Notes under the pieces: generated by a model | Told to the model about the DNA's origin: nothing | What the model saw: the letters and a program-made list of their open reading frames with translations, nothing else | Databases searched by the model: none | Origin: Thiotrichales bacterium | GTDB taxonomy: Bacteria; Pseudomonadota; Gammaproteobacteria; Thiomicrospirales; Thiomicrospiraceae | Direction of reading: 5' to 3' | Assembly: GCA_027036095.1 (NCBI GenBank) | Contig: JALVTA010000026.1 | Span: 1 to 12,545 of the forward strand | DNA length: 12,545 bases | Shown here: in pieces, positions 1 through 7,279 of the stretch | How the letters are laid out: each line of letters starts with the position of its first letter | Numbering within the stretch: position 1 is the stretch's first letter | Program-made: the position numbers and the translations under genes

Positions 1-447
1 AGGGAATGGCTTGCGGCCTTTGAGGAGAAGATGGGGCCCCGTTTCGGCGGGTTTGCCACCACCTCGCCGCGGCTGCGCTACCCGCTCAGGGAAACCTATG
101 TGCAGCGGGTGGCCGAAGACCGTGTTGTGCTGCTGGGCAATGCGTCCCACACGCAGCATCCGGTGGCGGCGCAGGGGTTGAATCTGGGGCTGCGTGATGT
201 GGCCGACTATCTGGATGGGCTGGCGCAGGATGAAGCCCTGGCCGATCCCGCCTGGCTGGGGGACTATGAGCGACGGCGCCAGCAGGATCACCGCGCCGTC
301 ATGGGGGCCACTGACAGCCTGATCGCCCTGTTCCAGCTGCCCCAGCCGCTGGCGGGGCATCTGCGCGGCGCCGGCCTTCTGGGGCTGCAGCTGGCCGCAC
401 CGCTCAAACGGCGCATGGCGGGCTTTTTCATGGGGGAACGGACATGA
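1..447 (+). CDS. ubiH: UbiH-type ubiquinone biosynthesis flavin hydroxylase (3' part only)
   Basis: The reading frame is open from base 1, so the 5' end lies outside the window. The visible 148 residues are the C-terminal part of a class A FAD monooxygenase of the UbiH/UbiI/UbiF family. These enzymes hydroxylate the ring of polyprenyl-phenol intermediates in ubiquinone synthesis at the inner membrane. The second FAD-binding signature is visible as GNASHTQHPVAAQG followed by LNLGLRD. GN in place of GD and the HP pair resemble E. coli UbiH. One oddity is Ala where the first Gly of the usual GQG sits (AAQG). The gene ends in an ATGA overlap with the next family member, as in the E. coli ubiH-ubiI order. 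The family call is firm. The exact ring position is inferred from resemblance and gene order. Confidence 0.85.
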   Translation, partial: REWLAAFEEKMGPRFGGFATTSPRLRYPLRETYVQRVAEDRVVLLGNASHTQHPVAAQGLNLGLRDVADYLDGLAQDEALADPAWLGDYERRRQQDHRAVMGATDSLIALFQLPQPLAGHLRGAGLLGLQLAAPLKRRMAGFFMGERT

Positions 448-1604
448 CGCGCAGCGATATCGTCATTGTGGGCGGTGGCATGGTGGGTGCAGCGGCGGCC
501 TGTGCCCTCGGGCGTCAGGGCCTGAAGGTGATGCTGCTGGAAAAGCGCCCCCCCGCGCCGCTTGAAGGCCAGCCGTGCTGTCAGACCCGTGCCAGCGCAC
601 TCACGCTGGCCTCCCGCCGGCTGCTGGAGGCGCTGGGGGCCTGGGAGGTGCTCGCTCCCTGGGCGCAGCCGTTCGACGCCATGCATGTGTGGAGCGACGA
701 TGTTTCCGGTGAGGTGGTGTTCCGCGCGGCCGAAGTCGGGGCGGAGGCACTGGGCTGGGTGGTGCCCAATGCAGTAGTGCAGGCGGCCCTGTGGCAGCGG
801 TTGCCCGAAACGGTCACGGTCAGGGAGAGCGGCCTTGCGGCGCTGGATGCCGAGGCAGGAACGGTGACGCTGGAAAGTGGTGAGTCGCTCGAAGCGCGCC
901 TGATTGTGGGAGCGGACGGCGCCCACTCTCTGACCCGCCGTCTGGCCGCCATGCCGCTCGACAGTCATGAATACGGGCAGGCGGCCATCGTGGGTTGCGT
1001 GCGCACGGAAAAGTCCCACGAAAACGCCTGCTGGCAGCGCTACATCAGCGAAGGGCCCGTGGCCTTTCTTGCCATGCGTGAAGGCTGGTCGTCACTGGCG
1101 TGGTATGTGCCGCTGACCCGGCTGGAGGAGACGCTGGCGCTGCCTGACGAGGTTTTCCGCGCCCGGCTGGAGGCCGCCAGCGGCGGGCGGCTGGGCCGCA
1201 TCATCGAAGTGGACGGGCGGGCCGGTTTTCCGCTGGTGCGCCGGCATGCCCGGCGCTATGTGCGGGGACGGGTGGTGCTGATCGGTGACGCCGCCCACAC
1301 GGTGCATCCGCAGGCGGGCCAGGGTGTCAATCTGGGCCTGCTGGATGTGGCGGCGCTGGCGGAGGAGATCGGTGTTGACACCGGTGTGGACTGGGCATGC
1401 ACGGGCGCACTGCAGCGATACCAGCGCCGGCGCTATGGGGACAACCTGCTGGTGCAGCGTGCCATGGACGGCTTCGACAGCCTGTTCGATCACGGCCTGC
1501 CCTGGAAGCGACCTTTGCGGCAGGCGGTGCTGACGGCGGGGCGGACGCTGTCGCCGGCGCGAGCGCTGCTGACGGATCTGGCATTGAGAGGACGCTGGGC
1601 GTGA
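444..1604 (+). CDS. ubiI: UbiI/VisC-like FAD-dependent ubiquinone biosynthesis hydroxylase
   Basis: A 386-residue protein, close to the usual 390-400 for the family. The N-terminal dinucleotide-binding fold shows IVGGGMVG (residues 8-15), then TRASALT (48-54, the conserved Arg region), the DG motif IVGADGAHS (154-162) and the FAD ribityl-binding motif GDAAHTVHPQAGQG (281-294) with NLGLLD. It is expected to hydroxylate a polyprenylphenol ring carbon during ubiquinone synthesis, paired with UbiH upstream. The start ATG overlaps the ubiH stop (ATGA) and is preceded by a strong GGGGGAA ribosome-binding site about six bases away, which points to coupled translation. The UbiI, UbiF and UbiH subfamilies are hard to separate by eye. 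Position after ubiH favours UbiI, but a UbiF-like or broader-specificity enzyme is possible. Confidence 0.8.
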   Translation: MTRSDIVIVGGGMVGAAAACALGRQGLKVMLLEKRPPAPLEGQPCCQTRASALTLASRRLLEALGAWEVLAPWAQPFDAMHVWSDDVSGEVVFRAAEVGAEALGWVVPNAVVQAALWQRLPETVTVRESGLAALDAEAGTVTLESGESLEARLIVGADGAHSLTRRLAAMPLDSHEYGQAAIVGCVRTEKSHENACWQRYISEGPVAFLAMREGWSSLAWYVPLTRLEETLALPDEVFRARLEAASGGRLGRIIEVDGRAGFPLVRRHARRYVRGRVVLIGDAAHTVHPQAGQGVNLGLLDVAALAEEIGVDTGVDWACTGALQRYQRRRYGDNLLVQRAMDGFDSLFDHGLPWKRPLRQAVLTAGRTLSPARALLTDLALRGRWA

Positions 1605-2539
1605 GCATGATCGAGGGCAGGGAAAACCGGACGGCCACGCTGGCGCGGCATATCAATGTGCGCGCCCTGCTGGGCGTGGGCGGGGTGCCGGCGTCGGAAA
1701 ATCCCCGTGCACGCCGCTTCGGCGAGCTGATGGAAGCCGCCGTGCTGTTTGCGCTGGCGCTGGTGTTCATTCAGGTGTTCATGGCGCTGTTCGAGCAGGA
1801 CATCGGTGGCTACTGGGTGGACCTGATCATCTGGGCCGTGTTCGCGGTGGAATTTTTCGGCTCACTGGTGCTGGTGGACCGGCGGTTCCGTTATGTGCGC
1901 TACAACTGGATGAATGCGCTGATCGTACTGCTGGCCTTTCCGTGGACGCCGTGGAGCGAGCAGTATGCCTTCGTGTTCCAGTCGCTGCGTCTGCTGCTGA
2001 TTCTGCGCTTTACCGTGCACTTTTTTCCAACGGCGCTGGAGATTCTGCGCCGCAACCACTTTGGTCAGATCCTCGGCCTGGCGGCGCTGCTGGTGGTCTT
2101 TGCCGGTGCCATGTTCGCCTATCTGGAAAATCGGGATTTCGGTGACGGGCTGTGGTGGGCACTGGTGACCATCACCACCGTCGGTTATGGTGACGTGGTG
2201 CCCCAAACGGAAGGCGGGCGCATCTTCGGTGGCGTGATGATCCTGTTCGGGGTGGTGATCTTCTCGCTGGTGACCGCGAACATTGCCGCCTTCCTCGTCA
2301 GTGACGAGGAGCAGAAGGTGGAGCGGGACATTCTGCGTCAGGTGCGTCAGAATGGTGAACGGCTGGCGGAGCAGGAAAAGCGCGAGGTGGCCCATCTGGA
2401 GCAGCTGATCGCCCATCTGGCGGAGATGGAGCAGCGGCAGGATGCCGCGCGACGCAGGATGGAGGAGGCGTTGCTGAAGGAAGTGGAGCAGCTGCAGAAG
2501 CGCATTGAAACCCTCGAAAGGCAGATGGCGCGCCGTTGA
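1601..2539 (+). CDS. Voltage-gated-like potassium channel with C-terminal coiled coil
   Basis: A 312-residue inner-membrane protein with six-TM channel layout: S1 about 46-65, S2 72-93, S3 101-116, S4 123-142, S5 156-176, pore loop 184-201 and S6 206-233. The pore loop holds the textbook K+ selectivity filter TVGYGD (193-198). S4 carries only two arginines spaced by six (SLRLLLILRF), so voltage sensing may be weak. No RCK or cyclic-nucleotide domain follows. Instead residues about 236-310 are a charged coiled coil that probably helps tetramerisation. The GTG at 1601 is preferred over the ATG at 1607: it overlaps the ubiI stop as GTGA and has GAGAGGA eight bases upstream. The tight link to ubi genes suggests co-expression. 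A role in membrane potential or K+ homeostasis is inferred, and its physiological partner is unknown. Confidence 0.88.
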   Translation: MSMIEGRENRTATLARHINVRALLGVGGVPASENPRARRFGELMEAAVLFALALVFIQVFMALFEQDIGGYWVDLIIWAVFAVEFFGSLVLVDRRFRYVRYNWMNALIVLLAFPWTPWSEQYAFVFQSLRLLLILRFTVHFFPTALEILRRNHFGQILGLAALLVVFAGAMFAYLENRDFGDGLWWALVTITTVGYGDVVPQTEGGRIFGGVMILFGVVIFSLVTANIAAFLVSDEEQKVERDILRQVRQNGERLAEQEKREVAHLEQLIAHLAEMEQRQDAARRRMEEALLKEVEQLQKRIETLERQMARR

Positions 2540-2552
2540 GCCTGCGCCCGCC

Positions 2553-2581
2553 TTGCAAAAGGTTTTTTATGGCGTTAGCAT
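2553..2581 (+). promoter_or_regulatory. Candidate sigma70 promoter of the LysR-type gene
   Basis: TTGCAA (2553-2558) and TAGCAT (2576-2581) are separated by 17 bases. They lie in an AT-rich island that contrasts with the GC-rich genes on both sides. Transcription would begin near 2588, leaving a leader of about 58 bases. Both hexamers deviate from consensus, so this is a modest prediction. Confidence 0.35.
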
Positions 2582-2613
2582 TTGGTCTTATATCTGCAAA
2601 TCCTTTTGGATTT
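2554..2613. promoter_or_regulatory. Possible operator: inverted and direct repeats upstream of the LysR-type gene
   Basis: CAAAAGG (2556-2562) is the reverse complement of CCTTTTG (2602-2608). TGCAAA occurs at 2554 and again at 2595, 41 bases apart, which is close to four helical turns. A perfect 6-bp hairpin, AAATCC / GGATTT with a TTTT loop, spans 2598-2613. LysR-type regulators often bind dyad sites near their own promoter, so autoregulation is plausible. The assignment is inference. Confidence 0.3.
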
Positions 2614-2645
2614 TTCTGAACCACACGCCGGGAGCGTTCTCTACT

Positions 2646-3614
2646 ATGGCTATGGCTGATCGCCGCTTACAGGTCTTTCACACGGTTGCCAAGGTGCTCA
2701 GTTTCACCAAGGCGGCCGAAACCCTCCACATGACCCAGCCTGCGGTCACCTTTCAGATCAAGCAGCTGGAAGAGCAGTTCAATACCCGCCTCTTTGACCG
2801 CACCCACAACAAGATTTCTCTGACCGAAGCCGGTCGCATCGTCTACAACTACGCCGAGCAGATCCTCGAGCTCTACGAGCGCATGCACAATGACGTTCGC
2901 GAGATCACAGGCGAGGTGTCCGGCTCGCTGCTGATCGGTGCTTCTACCACTATTGCCGAATACATGCTGCCGCGCCTGCTGGGCGCGTTCAAGGAGAATT
3001 TCCCGGAGGTGAACATCCGCCTGCAGGTGGGCAATACCGACGCTATCGTTTCGATGGTGGAGAATAATCTGATCGACCTGGGACTGGTGGAAGCGCCGGT
3101 TTACAACAAGAACTTGGAAGTAGAGGTGTGCCGCATCGACGAGATGGTGCTGGCGGTGCCGGTGGATCATCCGCTCGCCTCCCGCAAGGAAGTTTCCATC
3201 GAGGAGATTCGCCGCTATGAGTACATCACCCGGGAGGAGGGCTCCGGTACCCGGGCAGTGATTGATCAGTATCTCAAGGAACAGGGCCTCAGCTACAGCG
3301 ATCTGGACGTGGTGCTGGAGCTGGGCAGCCCCGAGGCGATCAAGATGGCCATCGAGGCGGGCATCGGCGTGGCCATCGTCTCCCGTACTACGCTGCGTAA
3401 GGAGCTGGAGCTGGGCACCCTCAAGGCCATTCCGCTCAACCCGCCGCTGACGCGCCCCTTCTCCCACGTGCGCCAGAAGCACAAGTTCCGCAACCGTGCG
3501 GTGGGCGAGCTGCTGGAGTTTGCCGTGGATTATTGCAAGGCGCGCGCCATTCAGGAAGGCTTCAGCGTGCCCGATCTGGAAGCGGCTCAACGCAAGATGG
3601 AAGCCGGCGGTTGA
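2646..3614 (+). CDS. LysR-family transcriptional regulator (CysL/CbbR-like)
   Basis: A 322-residue protein of typical LysR length. The N-terminal winged helix-turn-helix covers residues about 8-65, with the recognition-helix region TKAAETLHMTQPAVTFQIKQ (21-40) and the LTEAG box (59-63). The effector-binding domain runs from about 94 to 305 and resembles type 2 periplasmic-binding folds. General resemblance is to CysL/CbbR-type regulators, which sense small metabolites in sulfur or carbon metabolism, but the ligand cannot be read from sequence. The ATG at 2646 is chosen because the predicted domain begins at once; the ATG at 2652 is equally possible. In-frame codons further upstream run through the promoter island and the preceding gene and are unlikely to be translated. 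The gene appears monocistronic, with its own promoter island upstream and a terminator directly downstream. No divergent target gene adjoins it, so its regulon is unknown. Confidence 0.85.
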   Translation: MAMADRRLQVFHTVAKVLSFTKAAETLHMTQPAVTFQIKQLEEQFNTRLFDRTHNKISLTEAGRIVYNYAEQILELYERMHNDVREITGEVSGSLLIGASTTIAEYMLPRLLGAFKENFPEVNIRLQVGNTDAIVSMVENNLIDLGLVEAPVYNKNLEVEVCRIDEMVLAVPVDHPLASRKEVSIEEIRRYEYITREEGSGTRAVIDQYLKEQGLSYSDLDVVLELGSPEAIKMAIEAGIGVAIVSRTTLRKELELGTLKAIPLNPPLTRPFSHVRQKHKFRNRAVGELLEFAVDYCKARAIQEGFSVPDLEAAQRKMEAGG

Positions 3615-3637
3615 ACGTCGGCGCCTGCTGGATGAAC

Positions 3638-3661
3638 AGGGCGGCGCAAGCCGCCCTTTTT
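3638..3661 (+). terminator. Intrinsic terminator of the LysR-type gene
   Basis: GGGCGGC (3639-3645) pairs with GCCGCCC (3650-3656) across a GCAA tetraloop. An A-T pair extends the stem, and a run of five T (3657-3661) follows. It starts 24 bases after the LysR stop codon and separates that gene from the next promoter. Confidence 0.9.
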
Positions 3662-3686
3662 CGTATCCGGCCGCTGGTGAGCCGGC

Positions 3687-3695
3687 TGTTATAAT
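3687..3695 (+). promoter_or_regulatory. Extended -10 promoter of the DUF502-aspS-nadA operon
   Basis: TGTTATAAT is a perfect extended -10 element (TGn plus the consensus TATAAT at 3690-3695). No good -35 hexamer is seen 16-18 bases upstream, which is normal for extended -10 promoters. Transcription should start near 3702. That excludes the ATG at 3696 and supports translation from 3726. A short inverted repeat, CCGGC (3667-3671) and GCCGG (3681-3685), lies just upstream and could be an operator or chance. Confidence 0.75.
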
Positions 3696-3725
3696 GTGCG
3701 TTTGTTCAGGCAATTGGCAGACGCT

Positions 3726-4385
3726 ATGAAGGCGCTGAAGCGTTATCTGATCGCAGGACTGCTGGTATGGCTGCCGCTGGGCGTGACCGTGGCGGCGCTG
3801 ATCTTTCTGGTCAACCTGTTTGACAAGAGTCTGCTGCTGCTGCCGCCTCACTGGCGGCCCGAGTACTGGCTCGGCTTCCATGTGCCCGGCTTCGGCATCA
3901 TCGTCTCCACCATCCTGATTCTGCTGACCGGCATGCTGGTGGCCAACTTTCTCGGCAACCGGCTCATGGCTCTGTGGGAGCGCGTTCTGGCGCGCATTCC
4001 GCTGGTCAGCGGCATCTATTCTGCGGTCAAGCAGCTGACCGAGGCGGTGTTCGGCAGCGGCGAGAAGAGCTTTCAGAAGGTCTATCTGCTGGAGTATCCC
4101 CGCCGGGGCCTGTGGACGCTGGGGTTCCAGACCAGCCGCACCGTGGGTGAGGCACAGAAGAAGACCGGCATGGACAATGTGGTCAATCTGTTCGTGCCCA
4201 CCACCCCCAACCCAACTTCAGGGTTCTTCATCATCGCCAGCCGCGATGACATCATCGAGCTGGACATGGGGGTGGACGACGCATTGAAAATGGTGATTTC
4301 CGGCGGGGTGGTGGTGCCGCCCCTGCCCAAACGGCCTGCCGATGATGCGGCGGGCGCAGACAAGACGGAGCAAGACAAGCAATGA
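3726..4385 (+). CDS. DUF502 family inner-membrane protein
   Basis: A 219-residue protein of unknown function. Two hydrophobic segments are visible, about residues 7-33 and 54-76, followed by a conserved soluble part. That part contains IPLVSGIYSAVKQ (91-103), the patch VPTTPNPTSGFF (157-168) and a VISGGVVVPP-type ending (190-199). These blocks are characteristic of DUF502, which is common in Gammaproteobacteria and often sits next to aspS. The start at 3726 gives MKALKRYLIAGLLVW, matching the usual family N-terminus and fitting the promoter at 3687-3695. An earlier in-frame ATG at 3696 lies before the predicted transcription start. The last 20 residues are polar and charged and probably disordered. 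It ends in an ATGA overlap with aspS. No biochemical role is established to my knowledge. Confidence 0.85.
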   Translation: MKALKRYLIAGLLVWLPLGVTVAALIFLVNLFDKSLLLLPPHWRPEYWLGFHVPGFGIIVSTILILLTGMLVANFLGNRLMALWERVLARIPLVSGIYSAVKQLTEAVFGSGEKSFQKVYLLEYPRRGLWTLGFQTSRTVGEAQKKTGMDNVVNLFVPTTPNPTSGFFIIASRDDIIELDMGVDDALKMVISGGVVVPPLPKRPADDAAGADKTEQDKQ

Positions 4386-6181
4386 GCGATATGCACGCCT
4401 ACCGCAGTCACTACTGCGGCACAGTGACCGAATCCCTGATGGACGAAACCGTAACCGTCGCCGGCTGGGTGGCGCGCCGCCGTGACCATGGCGGAGTGAT
4501 CTTCATTGATCTGCGTGACAGCAGCGGCGTGGTGCAGGTGGTGGTGGATCCGGACACGCCGGAGGCCTTCGCCACGGCTGAGCATCTGCGCAACGAGTGC
4601 GTCATTCAGGTGACCGGCCGGGTGCGCGCCCGGCCGGAGGGCACGGTCAACCCCAATCTGGCCACCGGCCGGATCGAGATTCTGGCGAAGGATCTGCAGC
4701 TGCTCAGCATGGCCGAGCCGATTCCCTTCCAGCTGGACGAGGAGCGCGTCGGTGAAGATGTTCGCCTGAAGTACCGCTACATCGACCTGCGTCGGGACGC
4801 CATGCAGCGCAACCTGAAGCTGCGCTACCAGGTAACGCGCGCCATGCGCAACTACCTGGATGACAACGGCTTCATGGAAATCGAAACGCCCATGCTGACC
4901 AAGTCCACGCCGGAGGGCGCGCGCGACTATCTGGTGCCGAGCCGCACCCATCCGCACAAGTTCTTCGCGCTGCCCCAGTCGCCGCAGCTGTTCAAGCAGC
5001 TTCTGATGATGTCCGGCTTCGACCGCTACTTCCAGATCACCCGCTGCTTCCGTGACGAGGATCTGCGCGCCGACCGCCAGCCTGAGTTCACCCAGCTGGA
5101 CATCGAAACCAGCTTCCTCACCGAGGAAGGGGTCATGCAGCTGATGGAGGGGCTGACCAAGCACATCTTCAAGGAGGCCATCGGCGTTGAGTTTGACGGT
5201 GATTTCCCGCGCATGACCTATGCGGAGGCGATGGAGAAATATGGGGTGGATCGCCCCGATCTGCGCATTTCGCTGCAGCTGGTGGATGTGGCCGACCTGC
5301 TGCAGAAGATCGACTTCAAGGTGTTCGCCGGCCCGGCGAAGGATCCGAAGGGCCGGGTGGCGGCGCTGCGTGTGCCCGGTGGGGCCAAACTGACCCGCAA
5401 GGAGATCGACGACTATACGAAGTTCGTTGGCATCTACGGCGCCAAGGGACTGGCCTGGATCAAGGTGAACGATCTGTCGCAGGGTGTGGACGGACTGCAG
5501 TCGCCCATCGTCAAATTCTTCCCGGATCAGGTGATGCAGATCATGGAACGGGTCGGCGCACAGGATGGCGACATCGTCTTCTTTGGTGCCGATAAGACCA
5601 AGGTGGTCAACGAGTCCCTCGGTGCCCTGCGGGTGAAGCTGGGCGAGGATCTGGGCATGATCGAAGGGGACTGGGCGCCGGTATGGATCGTGGACTTCCC
5701 CATGTTCGAGGAGGACGAGAAGACCGCGCGCATGACCGCCATTCACCACCCGTTCACCCAGCCCAAGGCCACCACCGAGGAGCTGGAGCAGATGGCGCAG
5801 GAGGAGTGCCATCAGCTGCTTTCGCGCGCCTACGATCTCGTGATCAACGGCATTGAGGTGGGCGGTGGCTCCGTGCGTATCCACGACACCCGCATGCAGG
5901 CGGCCGTATTCCGTATTCTCGGCATTAGCGACGAGGAGGCGCAGGAGAAGTTCGGCTTCTTCCTCGAAGCGCTCAAATATGGCGCACCGCCCCATGCCGG
6001 CATGGCTTTCGGGCTGGACCGGCTGGTGATGCTGATGGCCGGCTGCGACACTATCCGTGATGTGATCGCCTTCCCGAAAACCCAGTCCGCGGCCTGCCTG
6101 CTCACGGAGGCGCCGGGCGAGGTGGATCCCGCCCAGCTGCGTGAGCTGGGGCTGCGCTTTCGACAGATGGCGAACGGATGA
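4382..6181 (+). CDS. aspS: Aspartyl-tRNA synthetase, probably non-discriminating
   Basis: A 599-residue bacterial-type class IIb synthetase (E. coli 590) that charges tRNA with aspartate in the cytoplasm. The N-terminal OB-fold anticodon-binding domain is residues about 8-110. The catalytic core shows the amino-acid site QSPQLFKQ (199-206), motif 2 around CFRDEDLRADRQPEF (222-236) and motif 3 GMAFGLDRL (540-548). The bacterial insertion domain lies between motifs 2 and 3. The OB fold carries RRRDHGG with His36 and RPEG with Gly87. These match the His/Gly pair described for the Pseudomonas aeruginosa enzyme that also charges tRNA-Asn, whereas E. coli has Leu and Lys. Non-discriminating activity with GatCAB amidation is inferred. 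It is coupled by ATGA overlaps to DUF502 upstream and nadA downstream. A GGAG lies about 11 bases before the start. Confidence 0.97.
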   Translation: MSDMHAYRSHYCGTVTESLMDETVTVAGWVARRRDHGGVIFIDLRDSSGVVQVVVDPDTPEAFATAEHLRNECVIQVTGRVRARPEGTVNPNLATGRIEILAKDLQLLSMAEPIPFQLDEERVGEDVRLKYRYIDLRRDAMQRNLKLRYQVTRAMRNYLDDNGFMEIETPMLTKSTPEGARDYLVPSRTHPHKFFALPQSPQLFKQLLMMSGFDRYFQITRCFRDEDLRADRQPEFTQLDIETSFLTEEGVMQLMEGLTKHIFKEAIGVEFDGDFPRMTYAEAMEKYGVDRPDLRISLQLVDVADLLQKIDFKVFAGPAKDPKGRVAALRVPGGAKLTRKEIDDYTKFVGIYGAKGLAWIKVNDLSQGVDGLQSPIVKFFPDQVMQIMERVGAQDGDIVFFGADKTKVVNESLGALRVKLGEDLGMIEGDWAPVWIVDFPMFEEDEKTARMTAIHHPFTQPKATTEELEQMAQEECHQLLSRAYDLVINGIEVGGGSVRIHDTRMQAAVFRILGISDEEAQEKFGFFLEALKYGAPPHAGMAFGLDRLVMLMAGCDTIRDVIAFPKTQSAACLLTEAPGEVDPAQLRELGLRFRQMANG

Positions 6182-7242
6182 GCGAAACGACTCAGCTGGC
6201 GCCTGAGCTGCAGGCGCGCATTGACCGGCTGGTGGCGCAGGCAACCCCCGCGCCCATGCTCAGCCGCGCCGAAAAGGCGGCGCTGGAGGAGGAGATCCGC
6301 ACGCTGCTGAAAGCGCGCAATGCCGTGCTGGTGGCGCACTATTACGTGGATGATGCCCTGCAGCGGCTGGCGGAGGAGACCGGCGGCATCGTGGCCGATT
6401 CGCTGGAGATGGCCAGCTTCGGCGCCCGCAGCGAGGCAGAGGTGTTGGTGGTGTGCGGCGTGCGCTTCATGGGCGAGACGGCCAAGCTGCTCAGCCCGGA
6501 AAAGACGGTACTCATGCCCGCGCTGGAGGCCACCTGCTCGCTGGATGTGAGCTGTCCACCGGAGGCCTTTGCGGAATTCATCGCCCGGCACCCGGACCAC
6601 ACGGTGGTGGTCTATGCCAACACCAGCGCCGAGGTGAAGGCACTGGCCGACTGGACGGTGACCTCCGGCAACGCGCTCCACATCGCCCGCCATCTGGCCG
6701 AACGGGGCGAGAAGATCCTGTGGGCGCCGGACCGTCATCTGGGCCGCTGGATCGAGCGGGAGACCGGCGTGGAGATGACGCTGTGGCCGGGCCACTGCAT
6801 CGTCCATGACGAATTCATGGCCTTCGAGCTGGAAAAGCTGCGTCAGCGCTATCCGGATGCGAAGGTGCTGGTGCATCCGGAGTCGCCGGAGAATGTGGTG
6901 GAAATGGCCGATGTGGTCGGCTCCACCAAGGTGCTGATCAATGCGGTGCAGACCCTGCCGGACCGGCGCTTCATCGTCGCCACCGATTACGGCATCTTCT
7001 ACAAGATGCAGCAGCTGGCACCGGAGAAGGAATTGATCGCCGCACCGACCGGCAGCCGTGAGCGTCAGTGTCAGAGCTGCGCCCACTGTCCGTGGATGGC
7101 GATGAACTCGCTGGTGAACCTGCGCGATGCGCTGCGGAACATGGCACCGGAAGTCCATGTGGACCCGGCCGTGCGTGAACGGGCGGTGCGTCCCATCCAA
7201 CGCATGCTGGCATTTTCCCGCGAGGCGGGACTGATCAGGTAA
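6178..7242 (+). CDS. nadA: Quinolinate synthase (NAD biosynthesis)
   Basis: A 354-residue cytoplasmic iron-sulfur enzyme that condenses iminoaspartate with dihydroxyacetone phosphate to quinolinate, the precursor of NAD. The three ligands of the [4Fe-4S] cluster are visible as Cys120 (in EATCSLD), Cys207 (in WPGHCIVHD) and Cys304 in the CQSCAHC motif (298-304). They align by a constant offset of seven with E. coli Cys113, Cys200 and Cys297. The substrate-site motifs VAHYYVDD (52-59), ADSLEMASF (73-81) and YANTSAEVKA (146-155) are intact. The start overlaps the aspS stop (ATGA), so the two are probably co-translated. Both enzymes use aspartate or its oxidation product, though a functional link is only suggestive. 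NadB and NadC are not in the window. Confidence 0.97.
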   Translation: MSETTQLAPELQARIDRLVAQATPAPMLSRAEKAALEEEIRTLLKARNAVLVAHYYVDDALQRLAEETGGIVADSLEMASFGARSEAEVLVVCGVRFMGETAKLLSPEKTVLMPALEATCSLDVSCPPEAFAEFIARHPDHTVVVYANTSAEVKALADWTVTSGNALHIARHLAERGEKILWAPDRHLGRWIERETGVEMTLWPGHCIVHDEFMAFELEKLRQRYPDAKVLVHPESPENVVEMADVVGSTKVLINAVQTLPDRRFIVATDYGIFYKMQQLAPEKELIAAPTGSRERQCQSCAHCPWMAMNSLVNLRDALRNMAPEVHVDPAVRERAVRPIQRMLAFSREAGLIR

Positions 7243-7246
7243 AACC

Positions 7247-7260
7247 GGCCCCTGCGGGCC
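7247..7260 (+). other. Short GC hairpin between nadA and yebC
   Basis: GGCCC (7247-7251) pairs with GGGCC (7256-7260) over a CTGC loop, four bases after the nadA stop. No T-run follows, so it is not a standard intrinsic terminator. It may stabilise the nadA mRNA end or be chance in a GC-rich gap. Confidence 0.3.
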
Positions 7261-7279
7261 TGAACAGAAGGAAGAGGCT

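Noticed and set aside
1397..1600. N-terminal extension of the channel protein reading through the end of ubiI.
   Set aside because: The extension lies wholly inside ubiI in another frame and has no channel-like content; the GTG at 1601 has a good ribosome-binding site and overlap.
2527..2534. Perfect 8-base palindrome GGCGCGCC at the end of the channel gene.
   Set aside because: It is a common GC-rich octamer inside coding sequence (residues MARR) with no second copy or flanking structure.
2598..2615. Terminator made of AAATCC-TTTT-GGATTT followed by T residues.
   Set aside because: The stem is short and AU-rich, and it lies within the likely leader of the LysR-type gene, so termination there would silence the gene. 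It is kept only as part of a possible operator.
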